64,000 nucleotides of DNA. It comes from Maricaulis salignorans (lineage in GTDB: Bacteria > Pseudomonadota > Alphaproteobacteria > Caulobacterales > Aquidulcibacteraceae). Location of the stretch: the NCBI GenBank assembly GCA_945891505.1, contig CAMDDL010000003.1, positions 62,001-126,000 of the forward strand. Direction: 5' to 3'. Below the pieces are notes generated by a model that ran no database searches, was not told where the DNA came from, and was given only the letters and a program-made list of their open reading frames with translations. Positions 53,733 through 62,903 of this stretch are shown piece by piece (the stretch's first letter is position 1; each line of letters starts with the position of its first letter). The position numbers and the translations under genes are program-made.

Positions 53733-54671
53733 TCAACCGAAGTTTTGCGTAGCAGCCATGGCCCCCATCCGACCAGCAATAAAGTGAAACTCTGCAACGG
53801 TTTCTTCGATAATGTCGCATGCAGACTTGATCTCGTCGATGAGCCCCGATGTTTGACCAGCGAGACCCACGGCAGCCTCCATATCGCCACCAAAATAGAG
53901 ATCGAGAATGCCCTTGAACGTATCGGGCGGCATAACACCAGCGTCATAGATCGCAGCGGTTCTTTGGGTCTTCAACGCACGAATACACGGGCTCGCCTTT
54001 TTATTAAGGACATAAGTTCCCGTTTCCTTGGCATCGAGAATGGCTTGCTTGTAATTGTGATGAACCGGGCTTTCAGCGCAACTAACAAAGCGCGTGCCCA
54101 TTTGGACAGCTTCTGCCCCTAAAGCGAAAGCTGCAGCCATGCCCTTGCCGTCACAAATGCCACCGGCAGCGACCAAGGGCACATCGGTGACCTTGCGGAT
54201 CGCCTGTAAGAGCACGAGGGTGGAGACTTCCTCAGGGTTTTTGAAACCGCCGCCTTCTGCGCCTTCGACGACCAAGCCATCGATCCCTGCCTCAACGCAT
54301 TTCAGCGCAGCATCGACCGTTGGCACGGCATGATAGACGACGATCCCGGCGGCCTTGAGGGGTGCGATGAACTTCGCGGGGCTGCCCGCAGAAGTGGTGA
54401 CAAATTTGACGCCAGACTCACAGATGAACTGCAAAATCGCGTCATTTTTCAAAAACATGATAGGAAGATTGACACCAAATGGAGCGGACGTCAGCGTCTT
54501 CATTTTCAGGATTTCCGCTTGGCAATTCTCTGTTTCACCAGAGGACGTTTCAATCACGCCAAGCCCGCCTGCTTCACACACAGCTGAAGCCAATTGCGAG
54601 CGGGCGATCCAGCCCATTGGCGCTTGGACGATGGGATATTTTGCACCCGTGTGGGCCAAGAAGCGGTTCAT
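53733..54671 (-). CDS. nitronate monooxygenase/2-nitropropane dioxygenase-like flavoprotein
   Basis: A 312-residue FMN-dependent TIM-barrel enzyme. The N-terminal IVQAPMGWIARSQLA with VCEAGGLGVIE, the VVEGAEGGGF phosphate-binding segment and GAEAVQMGTRF near the end are typical of class II nitronate monooxygenases or related enoyl-reductase-like flavoenzymes. No signal peptide. ATG at 54671; it follows the acylase start-to-stop gap by 23 bases and is likely cotranscribed with it. Confidence 0.88.
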   Translation of the reverse strand: MNRFLAHTGAKYPIVQAPMGWIARSQLASAVCEAGGLGVIETSSGETENCQAEILKMKTLTSAPFGVNLPIMFLKNDAILQFICESGVKFVTTSAGSPAKFIAPLKAAGIVVYHAVPTVDAALKCVEAGIDGLVVEGAEGGGFKNPEEVSTLVLLQAIRKVTDVPLVAAGGICDGKGMAAAFALGAEAVQMGTRFVSCAESPVHHNYKQAILDAKETGTYVLNKKASPCIRALKTQRTAAIYDAGVMPPDTFKGILDLYFGGDMEAAVGLAGQTSGLIDEIKSACDIIEETVAEFHFIAGRMGAMAATQNFG

Positions 54672-54694
54672 AGCGATTTCCTTCCTTCAGGTGT

Positions 54695-56809
54695 TTAGCG
54701 GCCGGGCCGATAGCTGCGCTCAATCTGACCAGCAAGGTCGGCACGATTAAACAGAACGGGCTTTGTCTTCATCTCGACAAACAGCTTGCCCTGATCGGCA
54801 TAGTGGGGTGAGGCTTTGTCCAAAGTGGCGGAGCCATACTGATGGATGCTTTGCGACGATAATTTGCCCGCCTTATCCCAGCTGACGAACATGATGAACG
54901 TATCGCCGCCATTTGCTGTCAGCGTGCCATCCTTCTGCGTCTCGCCATAGACGGCACGAAAAACGTCTGGGCCGCCGTCGACGGGTAGGTCTAACGTGCC
55001 ACGCCGATAGCGATTTACCTCCCCCCAAGTGGGATCAAGACGCCCGAAATTGGTTTTGAGTTGGGTGATGGCGGCATCTAAAGCTGGCCGCAACGGAGGT
55101 AAAGGCTCTCCATTTTCAGCTGCCCGGCCAATTGGCTGGCCCATCAGGACGGCCAATGCCGCCCCGCGGCTGGTGCGATCCGTGCTCAGGTCCCACGCCT
55201 TTAGGACTTTTTGCGCTTCGGCTAAATCAGGATTGCCGGTGGCATCATAGGTCAAAGCTTCGCGAATAAGGCCTGCTAGGATCCCCTTCTCACTATAGGC
55301 GAGATCATACTTATAGGCCTCAAACTCTTCGGCTGAGATAGACGGGTCTAGGGCATAGGTTTCCAGCACACGGTACGCCCGATTGGTCATATTAGTTTGT
55401 AGGCCCAGGTGCGCGCCAAGGGTTTCAGGACGAATATTGTCTGGGCCATCTGTGGCAATTAGTGGATTATTGTTAGAATTGAAAACCAAACCTGATTGCG
55501 GGTTCCAAAGCTGGGGCAGCTTGTCGAATGGCACGCGGTCCTTCCACAAAAGGTCGCTGCGATCACCGGGCAATATGCCTTGCCAATCCACACCATCCTT
55601 GCGGACTGGAAATTGCCCGTTGGAGAGATAGCCGACATTGCCCGCTTCATCGGCATAGATGAAGTTGATGCTAGGCAGGGCTTGCATCGCCATGGCCGCG
55701 CGCCACTCAGTAAGATTTTTCGCCTTATTGATCGCCATATATTGGTTTGGCTGGCGTAATTCCCCTTGCCCGGCATAACTGACAGCAAAAATTCCACGAT
55801 CGGTCTCTAAGGCAGGGCCATGCACCGACCACAATAGATCGCGCTTCACGGTCCACAGAATAGGGCCCCAAACTTTCACTTTGAATGTGGCGACCTTTTT
55901 TTCAAAGGGCACCCATTTGCCGTCTAGCAAATATTGCCCAGGCTTCTTCGGGTCGGTCGTGAGGCGGTAAACGTCTGCTAGATCAGGCTTATTGACGGTA
56001 CTGGCCCAGCCCAAATGTGCATTATGCCCGTGCAACATAAAGGGGGAGCCCGGGAAAAAGCCGCCCGCGACATGCCAACCTTCACCGCTATCCAACACAG
56101 CTTCATACCACGCCACCATGCCATCATAGGGCTGGTGCGAATTGACCAAGAGACGGGTTGCGCCATCGGCGGAACGTTTGGGCGCGATGGCAATCCCGTT
56201 AGAACCTTTAGGGGGGGCTTTGTCGGGTGCAGGCGCAGGGTCTAGGATCGACTTGAAAACTTTATCCAGCCCATAGAAAAATGGCCCCCGAAACACGGTG
56301 CCCGCTGCCACATCCTTGCCGGACAAAGGCAAAAGACCACTGGGCACTTTGGTTGGGTTTTGTGCGGCATACAAGTTCACCCCATCGGCATAGGCTTGCA
56401 TGATCGCGCGCGCTTCTGGCGTAATGTCGCGTTCGTAGCCGGCATCCACACTGTCCCAGACTCTCAGCAATTGCACCAGATAATCACCAATGGCCGCATC
56501 CTTGCCCTTAGTCTCGCTCATGGTGCCGCGTGTGGCCAGGACGGCTTCAGTGATCGTGGCAAAGTCATCTTCGGAGTGCGCATAACCCATACCAAACGCG
56601 ACATCGACATCGCGCGGCCCTGAGATATGAGGCACGCCAAATTTATCGCGCTCGACCAACGCATTATAAGTCTTGGCTTTTTCAAGATAGGGGGCCGGAT
56701 TGATCGCCTCAGGGAACAAGGCCAGTCGAACGCCAGCCGCATGGGCCCCACCGGCCAAGATAAGGATCAAGAGACCAGCCGCCAAGCCGATCTTGCCAAT
56801 TTTGCCCAT
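54695..56809 (-). CDS. penicillin acylase-family Ntn hydrolase (AHL acylase-like)
   Basis: A 704-residue exported Ntn hydrolase precursor: signal peptide 1-24, alpha subunit to residue 202, then the beta subunit beginning at S203 (KGSNGIAIAP), the autocatalytic nucleophile. The SNGIA pattern and the HxxxLGW-type region (HNAHLGWASTVNKPDLAD) match the penicillin G acylase/PvdQ superfamily. Homologues cleave beta-lactams or acyl-homoserine lactones, so quorum quenching is possible but not shown. It is divergent from the MDR dehydrogenase. Confidence 0.92.
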   Translation of the reverse strand: MGKIGKIGLAAGLLILILAGGAHAAGVRLALFPEAINPAPYLEKAKTYNALVERDKFGVPHISGPRDVDVAFGMGYAHSEDDFATITEAVLATRGTMSETKGKDAAIGDYLVQLLRVWDSVDAGYERDITPEARAIMQAYADGVNLYAAQNPTKVPSGLLPLSGKDVAAGTVFRGPFFYGLDKVFKSILDPAPAPDKAPPKGSNGIAIAPKRSADGATRLLVNSHQPYDGMVAWYEAVLDSGEGWHVAGGFFPGSPFMLHGHNAHLGWASTVNKPDLADVYRLTTDPKKPGQYLLDGKWVPFEKKVATFKVKVWGPILWTVKRDLLWSVHGPALETDRGIFAVSYAGQGELRQPNQYMAINKAKNLTEWRAAMAMQALPSINFIYADEAGNVGYLSNGQFPVRKDGVDWQGILPGDRSDLLWKDRVPFDKLPQLWNPQSGLVFNSNNNPLIATDGPDNIRPETLGAHLGLQTNMTNRAYRVLETYALDPSISAEEFEAYKYDLAYSEKGILAGLIREALTYDATGNPDLAEAQKVLKAWDLSTDRTSRGAALAVLMGQPIGRAAENGEPLPPLRPALDAAITQLKTNFGRLDPTWGEVNRYRRGTLDLPVDGGPDVFRAVYGETQKDGTLTANGGDTFIMFVSWDKAGKLSSQSIHQYGSATLDKASPHYADQGKLFVEMKTKPVLFNRADLAGQIERSYRPGR

Positions 56810-56985
56810 GATGTTGCCCCCTTGAGCGCTTATGAAGCCGCGCTCTTAATCCATCTTGGTAACGCAATTGTGGGCAATGTCTATGGGGGTGAGAGGGTAG
56901 ATTATCTGCGCTCTGCGATTTTCCGCGACAAGTCCGCCGGTGTGCGTTAGCAAAGATCAAAACCATAACTTGCGGAGAAAACACC

Positions 56986-58116
56986 ATGAGCGACACCCAA
57001 CTGCACGGCCTTGAATTGCGGTCTACCGTTACGTCTGAAGGCCAATTGATCCTGAATCTCGAACCTGTCGCAATCGATGCACCGGGCCCTGATGAAGTGA
57101 TTGTTCAAGTTGAAGCTTCGCCAATCAATCCCTCTGATCTAGGGCTGCTGTTAGGGCCCGCAGACATGGCGACCTTGGTGGCCAGTGGCACGCCAGACCG
57201 GCCTGTTCTGACCGCAACCATCCCGCCAGCTCGCATGGGGATGATGAAGCCCCGTTTGGATGCCTCTATGGCCGTCGGCAATGAAGGCGCTGGGACCGTT
57301 GTCCGCGCTGGGGCCAATGTTGCTGGCATGCTGGGCAAGAAAGTCGGCATGTTTGGCGGCTCAATGTATGCCACGTATCGCAAGCTGTTGGCCCGCGATT
57401 GCTCGCCTCTGCCAGAAGGTGCAACCTCCGCTGATGGAGCCTCGATGTTTGTGAACCCCCTCACTGCTCTGGCCATGGTGGAGACGATGAAGCGCGAAGG
57501 TCATGTCGCGCTCGTCCACACCGCCGCCGCGTCCAATCTTGGCCAAATGCTGAACAAAATCTGCCTCGCCGATGATGTCCCCTTGGTCAATATCGTCCGA
57601 AGTGCGGAGCAAGCCCAAATCCTCAAAGATATTGGTGCGAAATACGTGGTCGATTCGACTTCGGAAACCTTCCAAGCAGACCTGACCGACGCCGTCACTG
57701 AAACCAAAGCCACCATCGCTTTTGACGCGATTGGCGGTGGACGTTTGGCCAATTCGATCTTGCACGCGATGGAAGCGGCGGCTAACCGCAATGCCAAGGA
57801 ATACAGCCGCTATGGCTCATCCACCTTCAAGCAAGTCTATATCTACGGCGGCCTCGATTTGCGCCCAACCGAATTAGATCGCGGCTTTGGCCTATCGTGG
57901 AGCGTGAGTGGCTTCTTGTTGACGCCTTTCTTGCAGAAGATTGGCCTTGAAGCCGCACTGGGTCTGCGCCAACGGGTAGCACTCGAGCTAACCACCACTT
58001 TCGCAAGCCACTATACCTCGACCTTGTCCTTGGCCGAGGCCCTGCACCCGGATCATGCGCGTGCTTATGCCCGCAAAGCGACAGGCGAGAAATACTTGAT
58101 CAATCCAAGTATTTAG
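56986..58116 (+). CDS. zinc-free MDR alcohol dehydrogenase/quinone oxidoreductase
   Basis: A 376-residue medium-chain dehydrogenase without the zinc-ligand cysteines. The N-terminal lobe has VQVEASPINPSDLGLLLGP; the Rossmann part lies at 160-230 (VALVHTAAASNLGQML). The substrate loop after residue 270 is long and hydrophobic. GGAGA precedes the ATG. Its stop overlaps the stop of the convergent LacI gene (58113-58116). Substrate unknown. Confidence 0.89.
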   Translation: MSDTQLHGLELRSTVTSEGQLILNLEPVAIDAPGPDEVIVQVEASPINPSDLGLLLGPADMATLVASGTPDRPVLTATIPPARMGMMKPRLDASMAVGNEGAGTVVRAGANVAGMLGKKVGMFGGSMYATYRKLLARDCSPLPEGATSADGASMFVNPLTALAMVETMKREGHVALVHTAAASNLGQMLNKICLADDVPLVNIVRSAEQAQILKDIGAKYVVDSTSETFQADLTDAVTETKATIAFDAIGGGRLANSILHAMEAAANRNAKEYSRYGSSTFKQVYIYGGLDLRPTELDRGFGLSWSVSGFLLTPFLQKIGLEAALGLRQRVALELTTTFASHYTSTLSLAEALHPDHARAYARKATGEKYLINPSI

Positions 58117-59159
58117 AATTTAGGCGGAGCAGTGCTTGCGCGTTCAACAAGCGAACCCGGCACCAAATAGGGGTGTTCGCTTGGTGAGGTGGCTTGATGG
58201 ATCAACAGTTCAACGGCCTTAGAGAAAGTGGCTGCGATCGGTTGATCCACGGCTGTCAATTGTGGCGTTGTGAACCGAACGACCGGCGTGTTGTCAAAGC
58301 TGATAATCGACAGATCGCCCGGCACGGCCAGATTGCGCTCATGGGCGATGTCCAAAGTCGCTAGAGCCATTTGATCATTGCTGGCGATGATGGCGGTGGG
58401 TGCGGGATCAAGGTTGAGAAGCGCTAATGCGGCCTCGCGACCACTCTCATAGCTAAAGTCCCCCGGGACGCATAAGCCCGCATCTTGCAGGCCCGCTTGC
58501 GCCATAGCCTGCCGCCAACCCTCGACGCGCCAGTGCGACAAATTATAGTCGGGCGCGCCAGCAATAAAGCCGATCCTTTTATGACCAAGTCCGATCAAGT
58601 GCTGGGTTGCCTGAGCAGCCGATCCTGCATCACCCATATGGATGGCGAAGCCACTGCCCGGCGACAAAGAACCAATCCGCGCAAACGGTATTTTGCGCTC
58701 ATCCAAAAGTTTGGTGATTAAAGGGTTCTCAGAGTGCGGCGGTGTTAGGATTATACCATCGGGCTGAAGGGCCGCGATGGTGCCACTTAATTCGCGCTCA
58801 ACATGGTCATTATGGGTGTCGACGAGTTCAAAGATCATCCGATAGCCATGCTCAGCGCTCGTCAGCATGCCCCCTAAAAGCATCTGGTCAACCCAGTCCG
58901 CGCCACGACGCGCGCGCCATTCAGAGATCGTCCGCTCCCGGTCATTGATGACCAAAATGAGGTAGGAACGCGAGCCACTCATGCGTTGGGCGGCGATGGA
59001 GGGGACATAGTGCAGCTTCTCAATCGAGGCTTGCACCCGCGCCTTCATTTCAGGGCGGACATTCGGTTCATTATTGATGACACGGCTGACCGTCTGCAAC
59101 GAGACGCCCGCATCTGCTGCGACATGGGAGATGGTAACCGATTGATTCCGGCGCGCCAT
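58113..59159 (-). CDS. LacI-family transcriptional regulator
   Basis: A 348-residue regulator. The N-terminal helix-turn-helix is VTISHVAADAGVSLQTVSRVINN (7-29) with the hinge RPEMKARVQASIEKLHYVPSIAAQRM; the C-terminal periplasmic-binding-like domain (about 60-330) has a sugar-type ligand fold. LacI proteins usually bind sugars, so a carbohydrate effector is likely. It lies directly beside the TonB-dependent receptor gene and is the obvious candidate to bind the palindrome in the receptor/halogenase promoter. ATG at 59159. Confidence 0.94.
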   Translation of the reverse strand: MARRNQSVTISHVAADAGVSLQTVSRVINNEPNVRPEMKARVQASIEKLHYVPSIAAQRMSGSRSYLILVINDRERTISEWRARRGADWVDQMLLGGMLTSAEHGYRMIFELVDTHNDHVERELSGTIAALQPDGIILTPPHSENPLITKLLDERKIPFARIGSLSPGSGFAIHMGDAGSAAQATQHLIGLGHKRIGFIAGAPDYNLSHWRVEGWRQAMAQAGLQDAGLCVPGDFSYESGREAALALLNLDPAPTAIIASNDQMALATLDIAHERNLAVPGDLSIISFDNTPVVRFTTPQLTAVDQPIAATFSKAVELLIHQATSPSEHPYLVPGSLVERASTAPPKF

Positions 59160-59462
59160 AAGCTACCCCCTTACCACCTGCATAAGCGCAGACTTTACGC
59201 GCAGGTCGGCGTCAAAAAGCAGCAGGGTATCTCCAGAATGCAATGGAATGCCTTTCATGAAAATCGACACAATCTTGATAACCGGAAACAAATTCGGAGC
59301 ACTACCCCTAGAGGTTAAGTCACGAACAATCAAAAGGTATAACAAATCTACACTGAAAATTGATTGATCGCCAAAAGGTTAGCTTGTCCGCGCATCAAGT
59401 GGAAGCTCTCTTCAACCAATTACGAGTTAAAGCCGTACTTGAAGCTAAAACAACGGGCGAAA
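59160..59462. other. intergenic region between lacI and the receptor, no gene
   Basis: About 300 bases upstream of the LacI gene and downstream of the receptor. I see no open frame with support. The first half likely carries the LacI promoter on the minus strand; the terminator listed next closes the receptor transcript. Confidence 0.5.
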
Positions 59463-59494
59463 AGCGAGCCTTGGGGATTAATCCAAGGCTCGCT
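59463..59494 (-). terminator. intrinsic-type hairpin after the TonB-dependent receptor gene
   Basis: AGCGAGCCTTGG (59463-59474) pairs perfectly with CCAAGGCTCGCT (59483-59494) around an 8-base loop, 13 bases past the receptor stop. On the minus strand the stem is followed by a short TTT and TTGTTTT, so it should stop receptor transcription. It is the only strong hairpin terminator I found in the window. Confidence 0.75.
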
Positions 59495-59507
59495 CGTGCC
59501 GGATAGA

Positions 59508-62500
59508 TTAGAACTCTACCCGCGCCATCAAGGTGAAGCGACGGTCGTTGCGGAAGGCCGAACGCGTCACCCGTGTGCCTTTGAAGTCAATAACCTGACT
59601 GGTCTGAGTAACTTCATCCAGCAAGTTCACGCCTTGGATCCCGAACTTAACCCGTGGCGTCCACGAGTAGAAGATTGAGCCGTCTAGTTGACCTGTCTCC
59701 TCGCCATAAATGGGCGAGAACGGGAAGATCACATCGCGCGGTGTCTGCAAGAACTCTGACCGCCAATTATAGGCCAGACGCATCGCAATCGGGCCCTTTT
59801 CATAGAAGCCGACCGCGTTGATCGTGTGTTCCGAGACCCCTGCCAGTGGCGTATTACCCGCAAATGGGCTCTGCTCTGCGCCGAGGTTTGAGTTACTGAA
59901 GTCGCCCGCATCCACATAAGTATAGGTGAATTGGGTACCAAGTCCGCTCAACAGGCCGGGCAAGAAGTCGTAGGTCTGCTGATAGGAAACCTCGACCCCT
60001 TTCAAGATGCCGCCATCGCTATTGACTGGACCATTGACCAGAACATCGGTGGAGACGCCCTTTGGACTGGTGAACTTACGAACCGTAGCCCCACCATTCA
60101 CAATGCCCTGAATGTCCTTCATGAAGGCCGAAACCGCGACATAGCCCACTTTGGCAAAATACCATTCGTATGACAGGTCGTAGTTCCAAGATTCAACTGG
60201 ACGCAGGAGACGGTTACCTGTGCCAATCTGGAAGAGCGGCCCTGTTGCCAAGGTACCGCCAGCTTTCAGGCTTGCGGTATTGTCTGAAATACCGCCGCCC
60301 GTTGCGAAAGCATTCAGGTCTGGCCGCGAAATACCCTTTGAGATTGCCATGCGTACCAGCATGCCATTGCCAAAGTCGGCCTTCGCATTGAAGCTTGGCA
60401 GAACATGGTCGAACTCAATGTCGGCACTGTCGTCAATCTCTTCGCCGGTAAAGACCGCGGCAAATTCAGCCAGTCGTGTGGTCGAGAGGCCGCAATAGCC
60501 CGGAGCAACTTGGCCGACTTGAACCCGGCTGCAGGCATTCTGCAACTCAGCGACACTAACCTTACCGTCGCCATTACCACCCGATCCAGCAGAATCGAAG
60601 AATTCGCCCGTTGGTAGTTTGATCGCGCCGGCACTTTGCACGGTGGTCTTCACATAGCGCAGGCCAATATTACCCGTGATCTTGAGGTCACTGGAAAAAT
60701 CTTTGCCAAAGTCCACGCGGGCGAAGGCGGCCGAGGTCAATTCTTCCACGTCCGAAATTTCACCAACGGTCCAAGGACCACCTGCCACATTGCCCGAACG
60801 CACAGAAATTGGGAACCAAGCGTTCGGGGTGAGGGTCGATGCGGTGATCGCATTCGCTTGCCTGCGGATTTCGCCGCTCAGATAGTCGCGAACGGTGTTG
60901 TCGCCGCCGAAGAAGAAGGCAGAGCCATCACCCAAAGGCACCGGCACATTGCCGCGCTGGAAGTTGTTGCCGAATGGATTGCGAACGTTGGAGGAACCAG
61001 GGAAGTCCTTGGCATAAGCACCACCGCACCCGAAAGCTTGGAAGTCACCGCAGTTCCAATTGCCGCCGCGACCAGTCCAAGGTGCACCCAAATTGCCCCA
61101 GTTAGAGAAGTTGGCGTTGCGCGTGATACGCGAGCGATCACCCCAACGTGCGCCAAATCGCACACCCTTGAAGAAGCCGTCTTCTTTCAAGTCATAAGCA
61201 CCGTCGAGACGCACGCTGGTCATCTCGCCTTCGTTATAGACTTGGTTGTCCAGCAAGAACCAATAGAAGGTCTTGGATGGATCGGTGAAATAGCTCGCTG
61301 GCGAAGTGGCCAGACCGGGTTGCAGGAACTGCACCAGAGGGGTCTCGCCGGTATTGTCGATATAGACATCGCTATAAGTCTGCATCGCCGAGATCAAGCC
61401 ATTCTCGGTGCGGTCCGATGCGATGTGCTGGGCTTCGAAGTTGAAGCGCAAGCGGTCGGTTGGACTGAACTTTACAGTCAGCGACACGTCTTCGGTCGAG
61501 GCTTCATCTTCGCGCTGGAAGCGCAGCAACTCGGTTGGAATACCACGGCCGCCTGTGAAGGGCTGAAGCTGGGTCAACGTACCTTTGGCGAACTGATTGC
61601 CAGCAAACGTCGCGGTCGTTCCGGGGGCGATGACTGGGAATAAGCCGTCGTCATTGACCAAAGCCAAAGCCGAGAATTCTTCCAAAGTCGCTTCCGTGGT
61701 TGCCTTCAAGTATTCAAGCGTGGCCAACCAGCGCTTGTCATTGCTTTCCCACTGCCCGACAATCGACATCGCATCGCGGTCACGGGTTAGATCGGTCGTA
61801 CGTACGCCTGCGCCCTTTGGTACAAAGACAGCATTGGTCGGTGGGAAATTCGATGCGTTAAACGCTTGCCCGCCGCTGAAACCGCCAGAACCCACAGCAC
61901 GCACACGGATACAGGCCGTAGTCAGCGACGCATCGCGGTAGCACGGGTCGGTAATCTGGGATGCATCTGTCTTGGTCACCAATTGCGATTGGGCATAGGC
62001 AACTTGCACACCAAAGGTGCCGACTTCAGTTTCATAGGTGTTGGAACCCAAGAAGGAGAAGCCAGGCGACCATTTTTTTGCCATGTCGCCGTAATTGCTT
62101 TCAAGCGTGCCTGCGAAGCGTGGGCCCTTTTTGTCGAGCGGCTTCCGCGTGACGAGATTGACCGTGCCAGAGATGCCGCCGTCAATCATGTCTGCGGTGG
62201 CATTCTTGAACACTTCCACGCGGCCCAAAAGCTCTGGCGAGACGTCGTTGAACGAAAGTTCGCGGCCGCCGTTTGCGGAGAAGATATCGCGGCCATTCAA
62301 CTCAGAACGCACGTAAGGCAAGCCGCGGATGATGACGCCAGAACCTTCGACCGAGAAACGGTCTGGGTCATTGCGCTGCTCAAAGCGGGAAATGTTGATG
62401 CCTGGAATACGCTGCAGGGCTTCTGCCACCGAACGGTCTGGCAAAGCGCCAATGTCTTCAGCGGTAACCACATCCACGAAAGTGTCGAGATTGCGCTTGA

Positions 62501-62738
62501 TCGATTGCGCATTTTGCAACGAGCGGCGGAAGCCCGTTACCACGATGACTTCGGCAGGCGCTTCTGCTTCCTGCGTTGCAGGGGGAGAGGTTTCGGCTGG
62601 CTTAGCCGGCTCTGCTGCTGTCTGCGCGAATGCAGGCTGCGAAACCAGCGCCAAAAGGGCGAGACTGGATGCGGTCGTCAAAGCGGTAAACCGCCGAGAC
62701 CGAGACGTGGTTGTGCCTGCGTTGAGTTGATAGGCCAA
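59508..62738 (-). CDS. large TonB-dependent receptor (TonB-Xanth-Caul type)
   Basis: A 1076-residue outer-membrane receptor. The signal peptide (about 17-39, ending AFAQ) is followed by a TonB box and plug with VIVVTGFRRSLQNA and PDRSVAEALQRIPGI, then a beta barrel ending in Phe (LMARVEF). This TonB-Xanth-Caul class is associated with polysaccharide-derived ligands. I choose the TTG at 62738 because AGGGGAGGAA lies 5 bases upstream and a -10-like element lies just beyond; the ATG at 62783 falls inside that promoter element. It is divergent from the halogenase gene and next to the LacI gene. Confidence 0.93.
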   Translation of the reverse strand: MAYQLNAGTTTSRSRRFTALTTASSLALLALVSQPAFAQTAAEPAKPAETSPPATQEAEAPAEVIVVTGFRRSLQNAQSIKRNLDTFVDVVTAEDIGALPDRSVAEALQRIPGINISRFEQRNDPDRFSVEGSGVIIRGLPYVRSELNGRDIFSANGGRELSFNDVSPELLGRVEVFKNATADMIDGGISGTVNLVTRKPLDKKGPRFAGTLESNYGDMAKKWSPGFSFLGSNTYETEVGTFGVQVAYAQSQLVTKTDASQITDPCYRDASLTTACIRVRAVGSGGFSGGQAFNASNFPPTNAVFVPKGAGVRTTDLTRDRDAMSIVGQWESNDKRWLATLEYLKATTEATLEEFSALALVNDDGLFPVIAPGTTATFAGNQFAKGTLTQLQPFTGGRGIPTELLRFQREDEASTEDVSLTVKFSPTDRLRFNFEAQHIASDRTENGLISAMQTYSDVYIDNTGETPLVQFLQPGLATSPASYFTDPSKTFYWFLLDNQVYNEGEMTSVRLDGAYDLKEDGFFKGVRFGARWGDRSRITRNANFSNWGNLGAPWTGRGGNWNCGDFQAFGCGGAYAKDFPGSSNVRNPFGNNFQRGNVPVPLGDGSAFFFGGDNTVRDYLSGEIRRQANAITASTLTPNAWFPISVRSGNVAGGPWTVGEISDVEELTSAAFARVDFGKDFSSDLKITGNIGLRYVKTTVQSAGAIKLPTGEFFDSAGSGGNGDGKVSVAELQNACSRVQVGQVAPGYCGLSTTRLAEFAAVFTGEEIDDSADIEFDHVLPSFNAKADFGNGMLVRMAISKGISRPDLNAFATGGGISDNTASLKAGGTLATGPLFQIGTGNRLLRPVESWNYDLSYEWYFAKVGYVAVSAFMKDIQGIVNGGATVRKFTSPKGVSTDVLVNGPVNSDGGILKGVEVSYQQTYDFLPGLLSGLGTQFTYTYVDAGDFSNSNLGAEQSPFAGNTPLAGVSEHTINAVGFYEKGPIAMRLAYNWRSEFLQTPRDVIFPFSPIYGEETGQLDGSIFYSWTPRVKFGIQGVNLLDEVTQTSQVIDFKGTRVTRSAFRNDRRFTLMARVEF

Positions 62739-62778
62739 ATTTTCCTCCCCTGACTCCCTTCTTTTTTGAAGGAAGCTA

Positions 62779-62805
62779 ATCATATTGAGTGACGCATAAC
62801 CGCAA
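62779..62805 (-). promoter_or_regulatory. putative promoter of the TonB-dependent receptor gene
   Basis: TATGAT on the minus strand (62779-62784) with TTGCGG 15 bases before it (62800-62805) resembles a sigma-70 promoter with a short spacer. The predicted start lies about 34 bases before the TTG start codon, a fitting leader length with the strong ribosome site. The ATG at 62783 would lie inside this element, which supports the TTG. Confidence 0.45.
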
Positions 62806-62812
62806 TTGAGAG

Positions 62813-62840
62813 CGTTCACAAGAAAAAATGAACGTTCACA
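62813..62840. promoter_or_regulatory. operator-like palindrome and half-site, likely LacI-type
   Basis: TGAACGTTCA (62829-62838) is a perfect 10-base palindrome with a central CG, as in many LacI-family operators. A second copy of its half, CGTTCACA, is at 62813-62820 and again at 62833-62840, 20 bases apart. It lies in the 165-base divergent gap between the receptor (start 62738) and the halogenase (start 62904), so it could control both. The LacI protein encoded next to the receptor is the natural candidate. Confidence 0.5.
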
Positions 62841-62903
62841 TTTGCGTCATCCGTGTTAGATGGCAAGAAAATACAGTTAAAGTGAATCCGGGGGTAATGA
62901 GAC

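Noticed and set aside
60636-62753. Two long open frames on the plus strand opposite the TonB-dependent receptor (60636-61643 and 61866-62753)
   Set aside because: They lie wholly antisense to a well-supported receptor gene, have no recognisable domains, and are rich in His, Arg and Gly as expected from reading the complement of coding sequence.
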